In this document: piece after piece, positions 49,119-57,317 of the stretch | Layout of the letters: every line of letters starts with the position of its first letter | Numbering within the stretch: position 1 is the first letter of the stretch | Assembly (NCBI RefSeq): GCF_008042275.1 | Contig: NZ_RDBK01000043.1 | Location: 3,290,922 to 3,349,915 of the forward strand | DNA length: 58,994 nucleotides | Direction of reading: 5' to 3' | Source of the DNA: Streptomyces sp. OR43 | Lineage (GTDB): Bacteria > Actinomycetota > Actinomycetes > Streptomycetales > Streptomycetaceae | Position numbers and translations under genes: made by a program | Notes under the pieces: generated by a model | Database searches by the model: none | Seen by the model: the letters and a program-made list of their open reading frames with translations, nothing else | Told to the model about the DNA's origin: nothing

Positions 49119-50420
49119 ATGGGCATCAAGGGTGAGCGCCCGCACGACAGCGCGAACATCGTACGCACGGGGGCTGAGTTGGCACGACTGACCGAGCTGG
49201 ACCGGGACCTGGCCGAGCAGTTGGTCTCCCGGGCCCGCAGCGAGGGCCTGAATCTGGTCGGGGAGAACGGGCTGCTCAAGGGGCTGGTGAAGCTGGTCCT
49301 GGAGGGTGCTTTGGAGGCCGAGATGAGTGAACATCTCGGCTACGAGAAGGGGGATTCGGCGGGCGCCGGGTCGGGTAACTCCCGTAACGGGACCTCGCGC
49401 AAGACGGTCCTCACTGATGTGGGGCCGGTGGAGCTGGAGGTGCCCCGGGACCGTGCCGGCGACTTCGCACCGCAGATCGTGCCCAAGCACAGCCGTCGGG
49501 TCCAGGGTTTCGACGCGGCGATCCTTTCGCTGTACGCCAAGGGGCTCACGACCGGCGAGATCCAGGCTCATCTGTCCGAGATCTACGACATGGAGGTTTC
49601 CCGCGATCTCATCTCCCGTGCCACTCACCAGGTCAGTGCGGAGCTGGAGGCATGGCGCAACCGGCCGCTCGACCGCGTCTACGCAGTCGTGATGATCGAC
49701 GCGATCTTCGTGAAGATCAGAGATGGCGCGGTCGCGAACCGGCCCGTCTACGTCGCGGTCGGGATCAACCTCGAGGGCGAGCGGGACGTCCTGGGCATGT
49801 GGGTCGGCAAGGGCGGCGAAGGCGCCAAGACGTGGATGACCTGGCTGGCCGAGCTCCGCAACCGCGGTGTCGAAGACGTCCTGATCGCCTGCTGTGACGG
49901 ACTGAAAGGGCTGCCGGACTCGATCCAGAACACCTGGCCGCAGACCGATGTGCAGCTGTGCGTGGTCCACATGGTCCGCGCCAGCCTCAAATACGCCTCC
50001 ACCAAGTACTGGGCGCAGATCGCCAAGGAGCTCCGCCACGTCTACACCGCCGCCAACGCGGATGCCGCCGAAGCCCGCTTCGCTGAATTCGAGGCCGAGT
50101 GGGGCGACCGCTACCCGGCGCTGGTCGGAGTCTGGCGCCGGAACTGGGAACACTTCGTCATGTTCCTCCGCTTCCCGCCCGAGATCCGCAAGGTCGTCTA
50201 CACCACCAACATGATCGAATCTCTCAACGCCCGCTTCCGCCAGGCCACCCGACGACGCGGCCACTTCCCCGACGACGACTCCGCCCTCAAGGTCCTCTAC
50301 CTCGTCATCCGCGACCGCCAGCCCAACCGCCCCAACGTCACAGGCCGGACCCGTAACTGGAAGGAAGCCATCAACACCCTCGCCGGCTTCTACGGCGACC
50401 GCGTCACCGAGAACCAGTAG
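49119..50420 (+). CDS. IS256-family transposase (Mutator-like DDE)
   Basis: A 433-residue protein. ATG 49119 is preceded by GGAAGGA; the upstream open frame is the IS end. The DDE residues are visible in AVVMIDAIFVKIRD (first Asp), IACCDGLKGLPDSI (second Asp, with the family LKG motif) and TTNMIESLNARFRQ (Glu). The N-terminal helix-turn-helix region and the GNSRNGTSRKTVLTDVGPVE segment are typical. Family length is normally 380-430 residues, so it is full length. It cuts and circularises the element. Confidence 0.97.
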   Translation: MGIKGERPHDSANIVRTGAELARLTELDRDLAEQLVSRARSEGLNLVGENGLLKGLVKLVLEGALEAEMSEHLGYEKGDSAGAGSGNSRNGTSRKTVLTDVGPVELEVPRDRAGDFAPQIVPKHSRRVQGFDAAILSLYAKGLTTGEIQAHLSEIYDMEVSRDLISRATHQVSAELEAWRNRPLDRVYAVVMIDAIFVKIRDGAVANRPVYVAVGINLEGERDVLGMWVGKGGEGAKTWMTWLAELRNRGVEDVLIACCDGLKGLPDSIQNTWPQTDVQLCVVHMVRASLKYASTKYWAQIAKELRHVYTAANADAAEARFAEFEAEWGDRYPALVGVWRRNWEHFVMFLRFPPEIRKVVYTTNMIESLNARFRQATRRRGHFPDDDSALKVLYLVIRDRQPNRPNVTGRTRNWKEAINTLAGFYGDRVTENQ

Positions 50421-50456
50421 CAATCGACTTCAGCTCAGAGCAAGCGTCAACACCAG

Positions 50457-50484
50457 GGCATACACAAAGAAAAAGACACTCCCT
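50457..50484 (-). repeat. IS256-family right inverted repeat
   Basis: Reverse strand begins GGGAGTGTC and ends TTGTGTATGCCC. It is directly followed by the second copy of the 8-bp duplication. Confidence 0.9.
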
Positions 50485-50577
50485 TCGTCGGCGCATGCTT
50501 TGCAGGCGGTGGCCCAAGCGGTGAGCAGGGCGCGGGCGGAGTTCCCCCCGCGAGCCGGACAGCGGGTGCTTGCGCTG

Positions 50578-50766
50578 GCGGGGCGAGGTCCTGCCTGAGC
50601 AAGGCTCTCGTCTCGAGCGGGGTGACGTACCCGTAGTCGAGGGTGCCGACGGAGGCGGCTGCGGTTGTACTCGACCTCGACATAGCGGAAAACGTCGGCC
50701 CGGGCAGCCTCGCGGGTCTCCCACACGTTTGTCCCGATCTCCGCTTTCGGGATGGCGAACCAGCGC
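50578..50766 (-). pseudogene. IS3-family transposase C-terminal relic
   Basis: On the reverse strand one frame reads AIPKAEIGTNVWETREAARA then FRYVEVEYNRSRL, and a second frame continues with GYVTPLETRALL. Together they form the end of an IS3-type integrase domain (the ...ETR-ARA-IEVFYNR-R-H--LGY-TP pattern), with a frameshift between. The rest of the element is missing. The IS256-family insertion landed about 90 bases away. Confidence 0.6.
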
Positions 50767-50776
50767 CCTTGAAGTT

Positions 50777-51220
50777 CTAATGCTTCATGGGTCCGTATTG
50801 CCACCCGTGCTTTTCGGCTTTATCGCGAAGAACGCTGGCGCGCCTCTGTTGGAGTTTCTTCGAATCAATCAGTTTGTAATCGACGTACGCATGGGCAGGT
50901 GGGCGGGTTTCTCCGTCATCGATTTGGGCATCGTCAATGACTCTTAGACCCGCTTCGTTAACTTCGCCTACCTCTACACAGAAAACGCCGACCGACGCGT
51001 AACCCAGCGTCCCGGTGTGATGGTGGTGCGCTGCTTCAGGGGTGACCAATGAAGACCTTGTCACCGATACTTCACCGGTATCCTTAGGTGTGGGTCGAAA
51101 GAGTTGGCTACTGACCCGGCCGTCATGGACCCAGCTAGGATTCACTTGGCGCCAAAGTTTCTCGTCCTGGGTCGATATTTCAAGCTCGCCGGGCCGAAGA
51201 TTTGGGCCGTCAGTCGCCAT
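50777..51220 (-). CDS. Unknown protein 2 of the AT-richer two-gene cassette
   Basis: A 147-residue soluble protein. Segments include LWRQVNPSWVHDGRVSSQLF, RPTPKDTGEVSV, a HHHH run, LGYASVGVFCVEVGEV and AYVDYKLIDSKKLQQRRASV. This pattern is conserved in small proteins of diverse bacteria as far as I recall, but I know no function. Codon use is much less GC-biased than in neighbours. Its start overlaps the previous gene by 11 bases, so the two proteins are made together. A toxin, antitoxin or effector role is possible but unproven. Confidence 0.75.
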   Translation of the reverse strand: MATDGPNLRPGELEISTQDEKLWRQVNPSWVHDGRVSSQLFRPTPKDTGEVSVTRSSLVTPEAAHHHHTGTLGYASVGVFCVEVGEVNEAGLRVIDDAQIDDGETRPPAHAYVDYKLIDSKKLQQRRASVLRDKAEKHGWQYGPMKH

Positions 51221-52331
51221 ACTGGGTGATCCCCCCGGTCACGAATTCTGTGATGCTTTCTAGGTTCCGCCAGTGGAACGTCTTAGTGCTGTCGGTGTCG
51301 TCTTCCTTCGAAAAGGCATATACGTCCACCTTTTCTTCTGGGAGAATTACTAGCGTGACCTCGCCTCGGGTGAAAGGCCACTCTAGCTGGACCCCACCCT
51401 CCTCGGTCGGATAAATGTATGGGCGCTCGACCTGTGCATCAAGGAGTTCAAGAAGAATGGATTCGACTTGGCGCAGTAGCTTTCTGCTCACTTCCTTGCC
51501 GATGCCATCGAGCCAGCCATTTTCGAGAGTCTGCAATGTCAGGAGACGTTCTGACCACTCAGGCGGCAGAACCGGTTCGATCGACAGAATGTCCTGAATC
51601 TCGATATAGTCGCCATCTAGTGACTGAATTGCTACGGCGTTAACGGCGACCGTGGGGGCCATTGTTGATCGATCTAGGTATTGCTTAAGGTCCACGACGA
51701 TGTCGTCGGAGGAGAAGCGCCCCAGTACCTGTTTCCCGCTAGATAGGCGGAAGTCGAATGTGCCCTTTTCTGCGTTTACTCCGATGACCTGCCCTGCGAT
51801 GAGCGTTTCAATCTCGAATCGCTCAAGGCGCGCCTTCTCGTGAATCAATCGGCGGACTGATTGCGAGTAGATCACTTCGGATGGGCTGCCACTGTCGAAG
51901 ACGATTGATTCGTCATCCTGCAAGCTGCGTCCGAAGCGTGAGAATTCGCGAAGTGCGTGCGGCGGGAAGGTCCGCGGAATGCCGGATCCGGACTGGATGG
52001 AGCGCAAAGTGTCTTGAATTAGGATGCGTGCCTCGTCGAAGATGCCTGAGTCCTCGTCGAAGAGGGTGTCAGTCTCATTGGTGGCACGCTCAAGAATGGG
52101 CACCACGCTTCCGGCTTGGATGTCCGAAAGGCGGAGAGAGAAAGAGGACGCGAAACCCCTAGGAACCCTCTGTCGCGTGGCGTGTCGCTGCTTGTACAAC
52201 CCGCGTGCCACGTCGACCACGAGACGCTCATACCTGGCGAACTCTGCCAAGACCTCAACGGGCAAACCCTGTTGCTCGTAGCGGCCACCTCGAAGGCGCC
52301 AAGATCCAAAAGTGCGACGATCCGTCCCCAT
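51210..52331 (-). CDS. Unknown protein 1 of the AT-richer two-gene cassette
   Basis: A 373-residue soluble protein, ATG 52331. No transmembrane segment or signal. Early region GLPVEVLAEFARYERLVVDV and ASSFSLRLSDIQAGSVVPIL; later EFSRFGRSLQDDESIVFDSG, a beta-rich middle (IAGQVIGVNAEKGTFDFRLS) and a C-terminal block LENGWLDGIGKEVSRKLL with YIYPTEEGGVQLEWPF. No nucleotide-binding or nuclease motif is seen. Base composition is lower in GC than the flanks, with many A/T third positions, indicating acquisition from another source. The pair sits between mobile-element relics and core genes. Confidence 0.75.
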   Translation of the reverse strand: MGTDRRTFGSWRLRGGRYEQQGLPVEVLAEFARYERLVVDVARGLYKQRHATRQRVPRGFASSFSLRLSDIQAGSVVPILERATNETDTLFDEDSGIFDEARILIQDTLRSIQSGSGIPRTFPPHALREFSRFGRSLQDDESIVFDSGSPSEVIYSQSVRRLIHEKARLERFEIETLIAGQVIGVNAEKGTFDFRLSSGKQVLGRFSSDDIVVDLKQYLDRSTMAPTVAVNAVAIQSLDGDYIEIQDILSIEPVLPPEWSERLLTLQTLENGWLDGIGKEVSRKLLRQVESILLELLDAQVERPYIYPTEEGGVQLEWPFTRGEVTLVILPEEKVDVYAFSKEDDTDSTKTFHWRNLESITEFVTGGITQYGD

Positions 52332-52510
52332 GTCCCCACCCTACTGAGACGGCACCTTCCCCATGACGTCCACACTTGAGTAGAGCAATTTTCCTCCCTA
52401 TTGGCTCCAGAAGCAATCGGGTTGGAGCTCTCTGCCTGTAGCGATTGGGACACGGCGGTTAGAGGCCGAGACCAGCAGCACCGTGGTCTCGGTACCTGCT
52501 CCGTCCGGGA

Positions 52511-52590
52511 GCGTCCGCCACCGTCCGCATGGGTGCGAGTAGGCGCCTGTTCAGCCGTTGGGTGCGAGGGGCGGACGGTGGCGGATGCTC
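52511..52590. repeat. 20-bp inverted repeat with 40-base spacer
   Basis: Arm 52511-52530 (GAGCGTCCGCCACCGTCCGC) matches the reverse complement of 52571-52590 at 19 of 20 positions. The spacer is 52531-52570. It is too widely spaced for a simple terminator. Confidence 0.8.
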
Positions 52591-52718
52591 GCGGAGCGAG
52601 ACCGGACAACTCGTCATGCGTAGGTTTCGCTACCTGGCATGTAACCACTACCTGAGTCGGCCGTAAGAGCGCCAGATCAGCCTGGAAGTTGGCCTACCGC
52701 AACGGCGATCAGCCAAGT

Positions 52719-52798
52719 CCTACGGGGACATCCCAGGGACTTTTCAGGGACTTTCACGTCTGTCCCAGGGGGTTTCCAGGGACTTTCCACCCCGTAGG
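52719..52798. repeat. CAGGGACTTT repeat cluster inside a 9-bp inverted repeat
   Basis: CAGGGACTTT occurs at 52734-52743, 52745-52754 and 52777-52786, with a variant CAGGGGGTTT at 52766-52775. The cluster is bracketed by CCTACGGGG (52719-52727) and CCCCGTAGG (52790-52798). Confidence 0.75.
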
Positions 52799-52805
52799 CA
52801 GGGAA

Positions 52806-52848
52806 GGCCCTGACAGCGCTGAAAGAAGCAAACGCGCTGGTCAGGGCC
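52806..52848 (-). terminator. Terminator of the glycine/serine operon
   Basis: Arms at 52806-52819 and 52834-52848 (GGCCCTGAC...GTCAGGGCC core with one bulged base and a GCGC inner pair), eight bases beyond the sdaA stop. Confidence 0.75.
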
Positions 52849-52855
52849 TATCCGA

Positions 52856-54238
52856 CTAGCACTCGATGATGTTCACCGCGAGCCCGCCGCGGGCGGTCTC
52901 CTTGTACTTCACGCTCATGTCGGCGCCCGTCTCCTTCATGGTCTTGATGACCTTGTCGAGGGAGACCTTGTGGCTGCCGTCGCCGCGCAGCGCCATCTTC
53001 GCCGCGGTGACGGCCTTCACCGCCGCCATGCCGTTGCGCTCGATGCACGGGATCTGGACGAGGCCGCCGACCGGGTCGCAGGTCAGGCCGAGGTTGTGCT
53101 CCATCCCGATCTCGGCGGCGTTCTCGACCTGTTCCGGGGTGCCGCCCAGGACCTCGGCGAGGGCGCCCGCGGCCATCGAGCAGGCGGAGCCGACCTCGCC
53201 CTGGCAGCCGACCTCGGCGCCGGAGATGGAGGCGTTCTCCTTGAACAGCATGCCGATGGCGCCGGCCGCCAGCAGGAAGCGGACGATGCTGTCGTCCTTC
53301 TCCGCCTCGGTGGCGCCGCCGGCCGCGAAGTTCATGTAGTAGTGCAGCACTGCCGGGATGATGCCGGCCGCGCCGTTCGTCGGGGCGGTGACCACGCGGC
53401 CGCCCGCGGCGTTCTCCTCGTTGACCGCCATCGCGTAGAGGGTGATCCACTCCATCGCGTGGGTCTGCGGGTCGCCCTCGGCGCGCAGCTGGCGGGCGGT
53501 GTTCGCGGCGCGGCGGCGGACCTTGAGGCCGCCGGGCAGGATGCCCTCGCGGGACATGCCGCGGGAGACGCACGCCTGCATCGCGCGCCAGATGTCGAGC
53601 AGCCCGGAGCGGATCTCGTCCTCGGTGCGCCAGGCGCGCTCGTTCTCCAGCATCAGGGAGGAGATCGACAGACCGGTGTCACGGGCGAGGCGCAGTAGTT
53701 CGTCGCCGGTGCGGAAGGGGTGCCGGAGTGCGGTGTCGTCGGGGACGATCCGGTCCTCGCCGACCGCGTCCTCGTCCACGACGAAGCCGCCGCCGACCGA
53801 GTAGTACGTCTTCTCCAGGAGCGGGGCGCCCTCGTGGTCGTACGCGAAGACGGTCATGCCGTTGGCGTGGTACGGCAGCCTCTTGCGGCGGTGCAGGACC
53901 AGCTGCTTGTCGGCGTCGAAGGCGATCTCGTGCATGCCGAGGAGGTTGATCCGGCCGGTGGCGCGGATCGCCTCGACCCGGTCGTCCGCCGTCTCGACGT
54001 CGACGGTACGGGGCGACTCGCCCTCCAGGCCGAGCAGGACGGCCTTCGGGGTGCCGTGGCCGTGGCCGGTGGCGCCGAGCGAGCCGAAGAGTTCGGCGCG
54101 TATCGAGGCGGTGTGGGCCAGCAGGCCCTCGTTCTTCAGCCGGCGCGCGAACATACGGGCCGCGCGCATGGGGCCGACCGTATGGGAGCTGGACGGGCCG
54201 ATGCCGATCGAGAACAGGTCGAAGACCGAGATGGCCAC
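52856..54238 (-). CDS. sdaA: L-serine ammonia-lyase (serine dehydratase), Fe-S type
   Basis: A 460-residue protein; GTG 54238 has AGGAG seven bases upstream. N-terminal beta domain SVFDLFSIGIGPSSSHTVGP, C-terminal alpha domain with the Cys ligands of the 4Fe-4S cluster in EVGCQGEVGSACSMAAGAL and CDPVGGLVQIPCIERN. It converts L-serine to pyruvate and ammonia. As the last gene of the minus-strand gcvT-gcvH-glyA-sdaA series it removes serine formed from glycine. A single-chain protein of normal length. A terminator follows. Confidence 0.96.
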   Translation of the reverse strand: MAISVFDLFSIGIGPSSSHTVGPMRAARMFARRLKNEGLLAHTASIRAELFGSLGATGHGHGTPKAVLLGLEGESPRTVDVETADDRVEAIRATGRINLLGMHEIAFDADKQLVLHRRKRLPYHANGMTVFAYDHEGAPLLEKTYYSVGGGFVVDEDAVGEDRIVPDDTALRHPFRTGDELLRLARDTGLSISSLMLENERAWRTEDEIRSGLLDIWRAMQACVSRGMSREGILPGGLKVRRRAANTARQLRAEGDPQTHAMEWITLYAMAVNEENAAGGRVVTAPTNGAAGIIPAVLHYYMNFAAGGATEAEKDDSIVRFLLAAGAIGMLFKENASISGAEVGCQGEVGSACSMAAGALAEVLGGTPEQVENAAEIGMEHNLGLTCDPVGGLVQIPCIERNGMAAVKAVTAAKMALRGDGSHKVSLDKVIKTMKETGADMSVKYKETARGGLAVNIIEC

Positions 54239-54405
54239 GGGGTGACTCCTAAGGGTTGGTAGACGCCGTTGTCTGCCGGGTGGTGCGGTACGGGCGGGGT
54301 GGGCCCGGAGAGCGGGACAAGGGAGCGGGGGCAAGGGATGGGGCACCGCGCTCACTGTTCAGTGTGCGTGGTGCCCCGCCCTCATGTGCAAATGAGCCGG
54401 TCCGG

Positions 54406-55665
54406 CTACTTCACACCGGGGTACAGCGGGAACTTCTCGGCGAGCGCGACGACGCGGGCCTTCAGGTCATCCGCGTCGTACGACGGCTTCAGCGCCGACG
54501 CGATGATCTCGGCGACCTCGGTGAAGTCCGCCGCCTGGAAACCGCGGGTGGCGAGCGCCGGCGTGCCGATCCGCAGACCCGAGGTGACCATGGGCGGCCG
54601 CGGGTCGTTGGGGATGGCGTTGCGGTTGACCGTGATGCCCAGCTCGTGGAGCCGGTCCTCGGCCTGCTGGCCGTCCAGCTCGGAGTTGCGCAGGTCCACG
54701 AGGACCAGGTGCACGTCCGTACCGCCGGACAGGACGGAGACGCCGGCCTCGGTGACGTCCGGCTGGACCAGGCGCTCGGCCAGGATGCGGGCGCCGTCCA
54801 GGGTGCGCTGCTGGCGCTCCTTGAACTCCTCGGTCGCCGCGACCTTGAACGAGACCGCCTTGGCCGCGATCACGTGCTCCAGCGGACCGCCCTGCTGACC
54901 AGGGAAGACCGCCGAGTTGATCTTCTTGGCGAGCTCCTGGGTGGAGAGGATCACGCCACCGCGCGGACCGCCGAGGGTCTTGTGCGTGGTGGTGGTGACG
55001 ACGTGGGCGTGCGGCACCGGGTTGGGGTGCAGGCCCGCGGCGACCAGACCGGCGAAGTGCGCCATGTCGACCATCAGGTACGCGCCGACCTCGTCCGCGA
55101 TGCGGCGGAAGGCGGCGAAGTCCAGCTGACGGGGGTAGGCGGACCAGCCGGCCACGATCAGCTTCGGCTTGGACTCCTTGGCGAGGCGCTCGACCTCGGC
55201 CATGTCCACGACGCCCGTGTCGTCGACGTGGTACGGGACCACGTTGTAGAGCTTGCCGGAGAAGTTGATCTTCATGCCGTGGGTCAGGTGACCGCCGTGG
55301 GCCAGGTTCAGGCCCATGATCGTGTCGCCCGGCTTCAGCAGCGCGAACATCGCGGCGGCGTTGGCCTGCGCGCCGGAGTGCGGCTGCACGTTCGCGGCCT
55401 CGGCGCCGAAGAGCGCCTTGATGCGGTCGATCGCGATCTGCTCGACCACGTCGACGTGCTCACAACCGCCGTAGTAACGGCGGCCGGGGTAGCCCTCGGC
55501 GTACTTGTTGGTCAGGACGGAGCCCTGGGCCTCCATGACCGCGACCGGAGCGAAGTTCTCCGAGGCGATCATCTCGAGGGTGGACTGCTGACGGTGGAGC
55601 TCGGCGTCGACAGCGGCGGCGACGTCCGGGTCCAGCTCGTGGAGGGAGGAGTTCAGAAGCGACAT
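54406..55665 (-). CDS. glyA: Serine hydroxymethyltransferase
   Basis: A 419-residue PLP enzyme. The Lys of the Schiff base is in VVTTTTHKTLGGPRGG. Other landmarks are LEMIASENFAP, the NKYAEGYPGRRYYGGCEHVD block that binds substrate, and VDMAHFAGLVAAGLHP. It interconverts serine and glycine with tetrahydrofolate, joining the glycine cleavage system to one-carbon metabolism. ATG 55665 is 19 bases from the gcvH stop, so they are co-transcribed. A second housekeeping glyA probably exists elsewhere in the genome (Streptomyces often have two). Confidence 0.97.
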   Translation of the reverse strand: MSLLNSSLHELDPDVAAAVDAELHRQQSTLEMIASENFAPVAVMEAQGSVLTNKYAEGYPGRRYYGGCEHVDVVEQIAIDRIKALFGAEAANVQPHSGAQANAAAMFALLKPGDTIMGLNLAHGGHLTHGMKINFSGKLYNVVPYHVDDTGVVDMAEVERLAKESKPKLIVAGWSAYPRQLDFAAFRRIADEVGAYLMVDMAHFAGLVAAGLHPNPVPHAHVVTTTTHKTLGGPRGGVILSTQELAKKINSAVFPGQQGGPLEHVIAAKAVSFKVAATEEFKERQQRTLDGARILAERLVQPDVTEAGVSVLSGGTDVHLVLVDLRNSELDGQQAEDRLHELGITVNRNAIPNDPRPPMVTSGLRIGTPALATRGFQAADFTEVAEIIASALKPSYDADDLKARVVALAEKFPLYPGVK

Positions 55666-55684
55666 CAGGTGGTCCCTTGGGGTC

Positions 55685-56062
55685 TCAGTTGCCGGAGAAC
55701 GCGGTGTACTCGTCGGCGGAGAGCAGATCGGCGGGCTCATCCGTGACGCGTACCTTGAACAGCCAGCCGCCTTCGAACGGAGCGGAGTTCACCAGGGACG
55801 GGTCGTCCACGACGTCCTGGTTCGCGGCCGTGACCTCGCCGGTCACCGGCGAGTACAGGTCGCTGACCGACTTGGTCGACTCCAGCTCGCCGCAGGTCTC
55901 ACCCGCGGTCACCGTGTCACCGACCTCGGGAAGCTGGGCGTAGACGACGTCACCGAGCGCGTTGGCCGCGTACTCCGTGATACCGATCGTGGCCACACCG
56001 TCCTCGACGGCCGACAGCCACTCGTGCTCCTTGCTGTACCGCAGCTGCTGGGGGTTGCTCAT
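55685..56062 (-). CDS. gcvH: Glycine cleavage system H protein
   Basis: A 125-residue lipoyl carrier. The lipoylated Lys is Lys64 in CGELESTKSVSDLYSPVTG. The start YSKEHEWLSAVEDGVATIGI is canonical. It carries the aminomethyl group between GcvP, GcvT and GcvL. gcvP is not in this window, so the P protein is encoded elsewhere. The gene follows gcvT after about 100 bases and precedes glyA by 19. Confidence 0.97.
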   Translation of the reverse strand: MSNPQQLRYSKEHEWLSAVEDGVATIGITEYAANALGDVVYAQLPEVGDTVTAGETCGELESTKSVSDLYSPVTGEVTAANQDVVDDPSLVNSAPFEGGWLFKVRVTDEPADLLSADEYTAFSGN

Positions 56063-56164
56063 GACCTGAATTCTCCTGTACGCGGGGGAGTGCTGATGAA
56101 CGATGGTCTTACGGTGTGAGACAGGACTGCGTCACGTACGCGGCACCCGTCGCGCCCTGTGCTT

Positions 56165-57280
56165 CTACTTCCGGCGCTTGTAGAACGGCAGCGCCACGAC
56201 CTCGTACGGCTCGTGGCTGCCCCGGATGTCCACGCCGACACCCTCGGTGCCGGGCGTGGCGTGCGCGGCGTCGACGTACGCCATGGCGATCGGCTTGCCG
56301 AGCGTGGGTGACGGCGCGCCCGAGGTGACCTCGCCGATGACCTGGCCGTCCGCTACCACCGAGAACCCGGCGCGGGGCACCCGGCGGCCCTCGGCCACCA
56401 GGCCGACGAGCTTGCGGGGCGGGGCGGTCTCGGCGCGCTCGGCGGCGGCCTCCAGGGCCTTGCGGCCGACGAAGTCGCCCTCCTTCTCGAACTTCACGAC
56501 CCGGCCGAGACCGGCGTCGAACGGCGTCAGCGCCGTGGTCAGCTCGTGTCCGTACAGCGGCATGCCGGCCTCCAGGCGCAGCGTGTCGCGGCAGGAGAGA
56601 CCGCACGGGATCAGGCCACGCGAGGCACCGGCCTCGGTGAGGGCCTTCCACAGCTGCTCGGCGTGGACCGGCGCGACGAACAGCTCGAAGCCGTCCTCGC
56701 CGGTGTAGCCGGTACGGGCGATGAGCGCGGGAACCCCGGCGACCGTGCCCGGCAGCCCGGCGTAGTACTTCAGGCCGTCCAGGTCGGCGTCGGTGACGGC
56801 GGCCAGGATGGCGGGGGACTCGGGGCCCTGGACGGCGAGCAGCGCGTACGCGTCGCGGTCGTCGCGGACCTCGGCGTCGAAGCCCCCGGCACGGGCGGTC
56901 AGCGCGTCCAGCACGATCTGGGCGTTCCCGGCGTTGGCGACCACCATGTACTCGGTCTCGCCCAGCCGGTAGACGATCAGGTCGTCCAGGATGCCGCCGT
57001 CCTCGGCACAGATCATCGTGTAGCGGGCGCGGCCCACGGACACGGTGCCGATGTTGCCGACGAGCGCGAAGTTCAGCAGCGCGACGGCCTCGGGGCCGGT
57101 GACGGTGATCTCGCCCATGTGGGAGAGGTCGAAGAGCCCGGCCTTCGTGCGGACGGCGTTGTGCTCGTCGCGCTCACTGGCGTAGCGCAGCGGCATGTCC
57201 CAGCCCGCGAAGTCGGTCATGGTCGCGCCCAGCGCTCGGTGCAGGGCGTCGAGTGCTGTGAGACGGGGGGTGGTGCTCAT
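56165..57280 (-). CDS. gcvT: Glycine cleavage system T protein (aminomethyltransferase)
   Basis: A 371-residue protein, ATG 57280. Landmarks are ALHRALGATMTDFAGWDMPL at the N-terminus, SHMGEITVTGPEAVALLN, and the C-terminal VGLVAEGRRVPRAGF barrel. It transfers the methylene group from the H protein to tetrahydrofolate and releases ammonia. It is the first gene after the glycine riboswitch, with the leader ending about 40 bases before the start codon. Confidence 0.96.
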   Translation of the reverse strand: MSTTPRLTALDALHRALGATMTDFAGWDMPLRYASERDEHNAVRTKAGLFDLSHMGEITVTGPEAVALLNFALVGNIGTVSVGRARYTMICAEDGGILDDLIVYRLGETEYMVVANAGNAQIVLDALTARAGGFDAEVRDDRDAYALLAVQGPESPAILAAVTDADLDGLKYYAGLPGTVAGVPALIARTGYTGEDGFELFVAPVHAEQLWKALTEAGASRGLIPCGLSCRDTLRLEAGMPLYGHELTTALTPFDAGLGRVVKFEKEGDFVGRKALEAAAERAETAPPRKLVGLVAEGRRVPRAGFSVVADGQVIGEVTSGAPSPTLGKPIAMAYVDAAHATPGTEGVGVDIRGSHEPYEVVALPFYKRRK

Positions 57281-57317
57281 GGACAAAGGCTCCCAGGGCA
57301 TGACGACGAGGACGATC

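Larger units (their letters stand above)
49040..50484 (+). mobile_element. IS256-family insertion sequence, intact
   Basis: A 1,445-bp element with imperfect 28-bp terminal inverted repeats. The left begins GGGACTGTCCTAAAG, the right (reverse strand) GGGAGTGTC, and both contain TTGTGTATGCCC. It is flanked by a perfect 8-bp target duplication TTCGTCGG at 49032-49039 and 50485-50492. It contains one full transposase gene with no disruption, so it is a recent and probably active insertion. Confidence 0.93.
52332..52855. other. Junction region between island and core genes
   Basis: 524 bases without a gene. It contains a 20-bp inverted repeat (52511-52590), a cluster of CAGGGACTTT repeats bracketed by a 9-bp inverted repeat (52719-52798), and the sdaA terminator (52806-52848). 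No tRNA is seen. This is the likely right boundary of the accessory DNA. Confidence 0.6.

Noticed and set aside
49113..50423. A minus-strand frame of 436 codons inside the insertion sequence
   Set aside because: The plus strand encodes the complete transposase with its DDE residues; the opposite frame is a shadow.
52719..52798. CAGGGACTTT repeats considered as a CRISPR array or replication iterons
   Set aside because: Units are only 10 bp, spacers are 1-11 bases and irregular, and no cas or replication gene lies nearby.
54256..55746. A plus-strand frame of 496 codons opposite glyA
   Set aside because: glyA on the minus strand is unmistakable; the plus-strand product is a typical GC-rich shadow.
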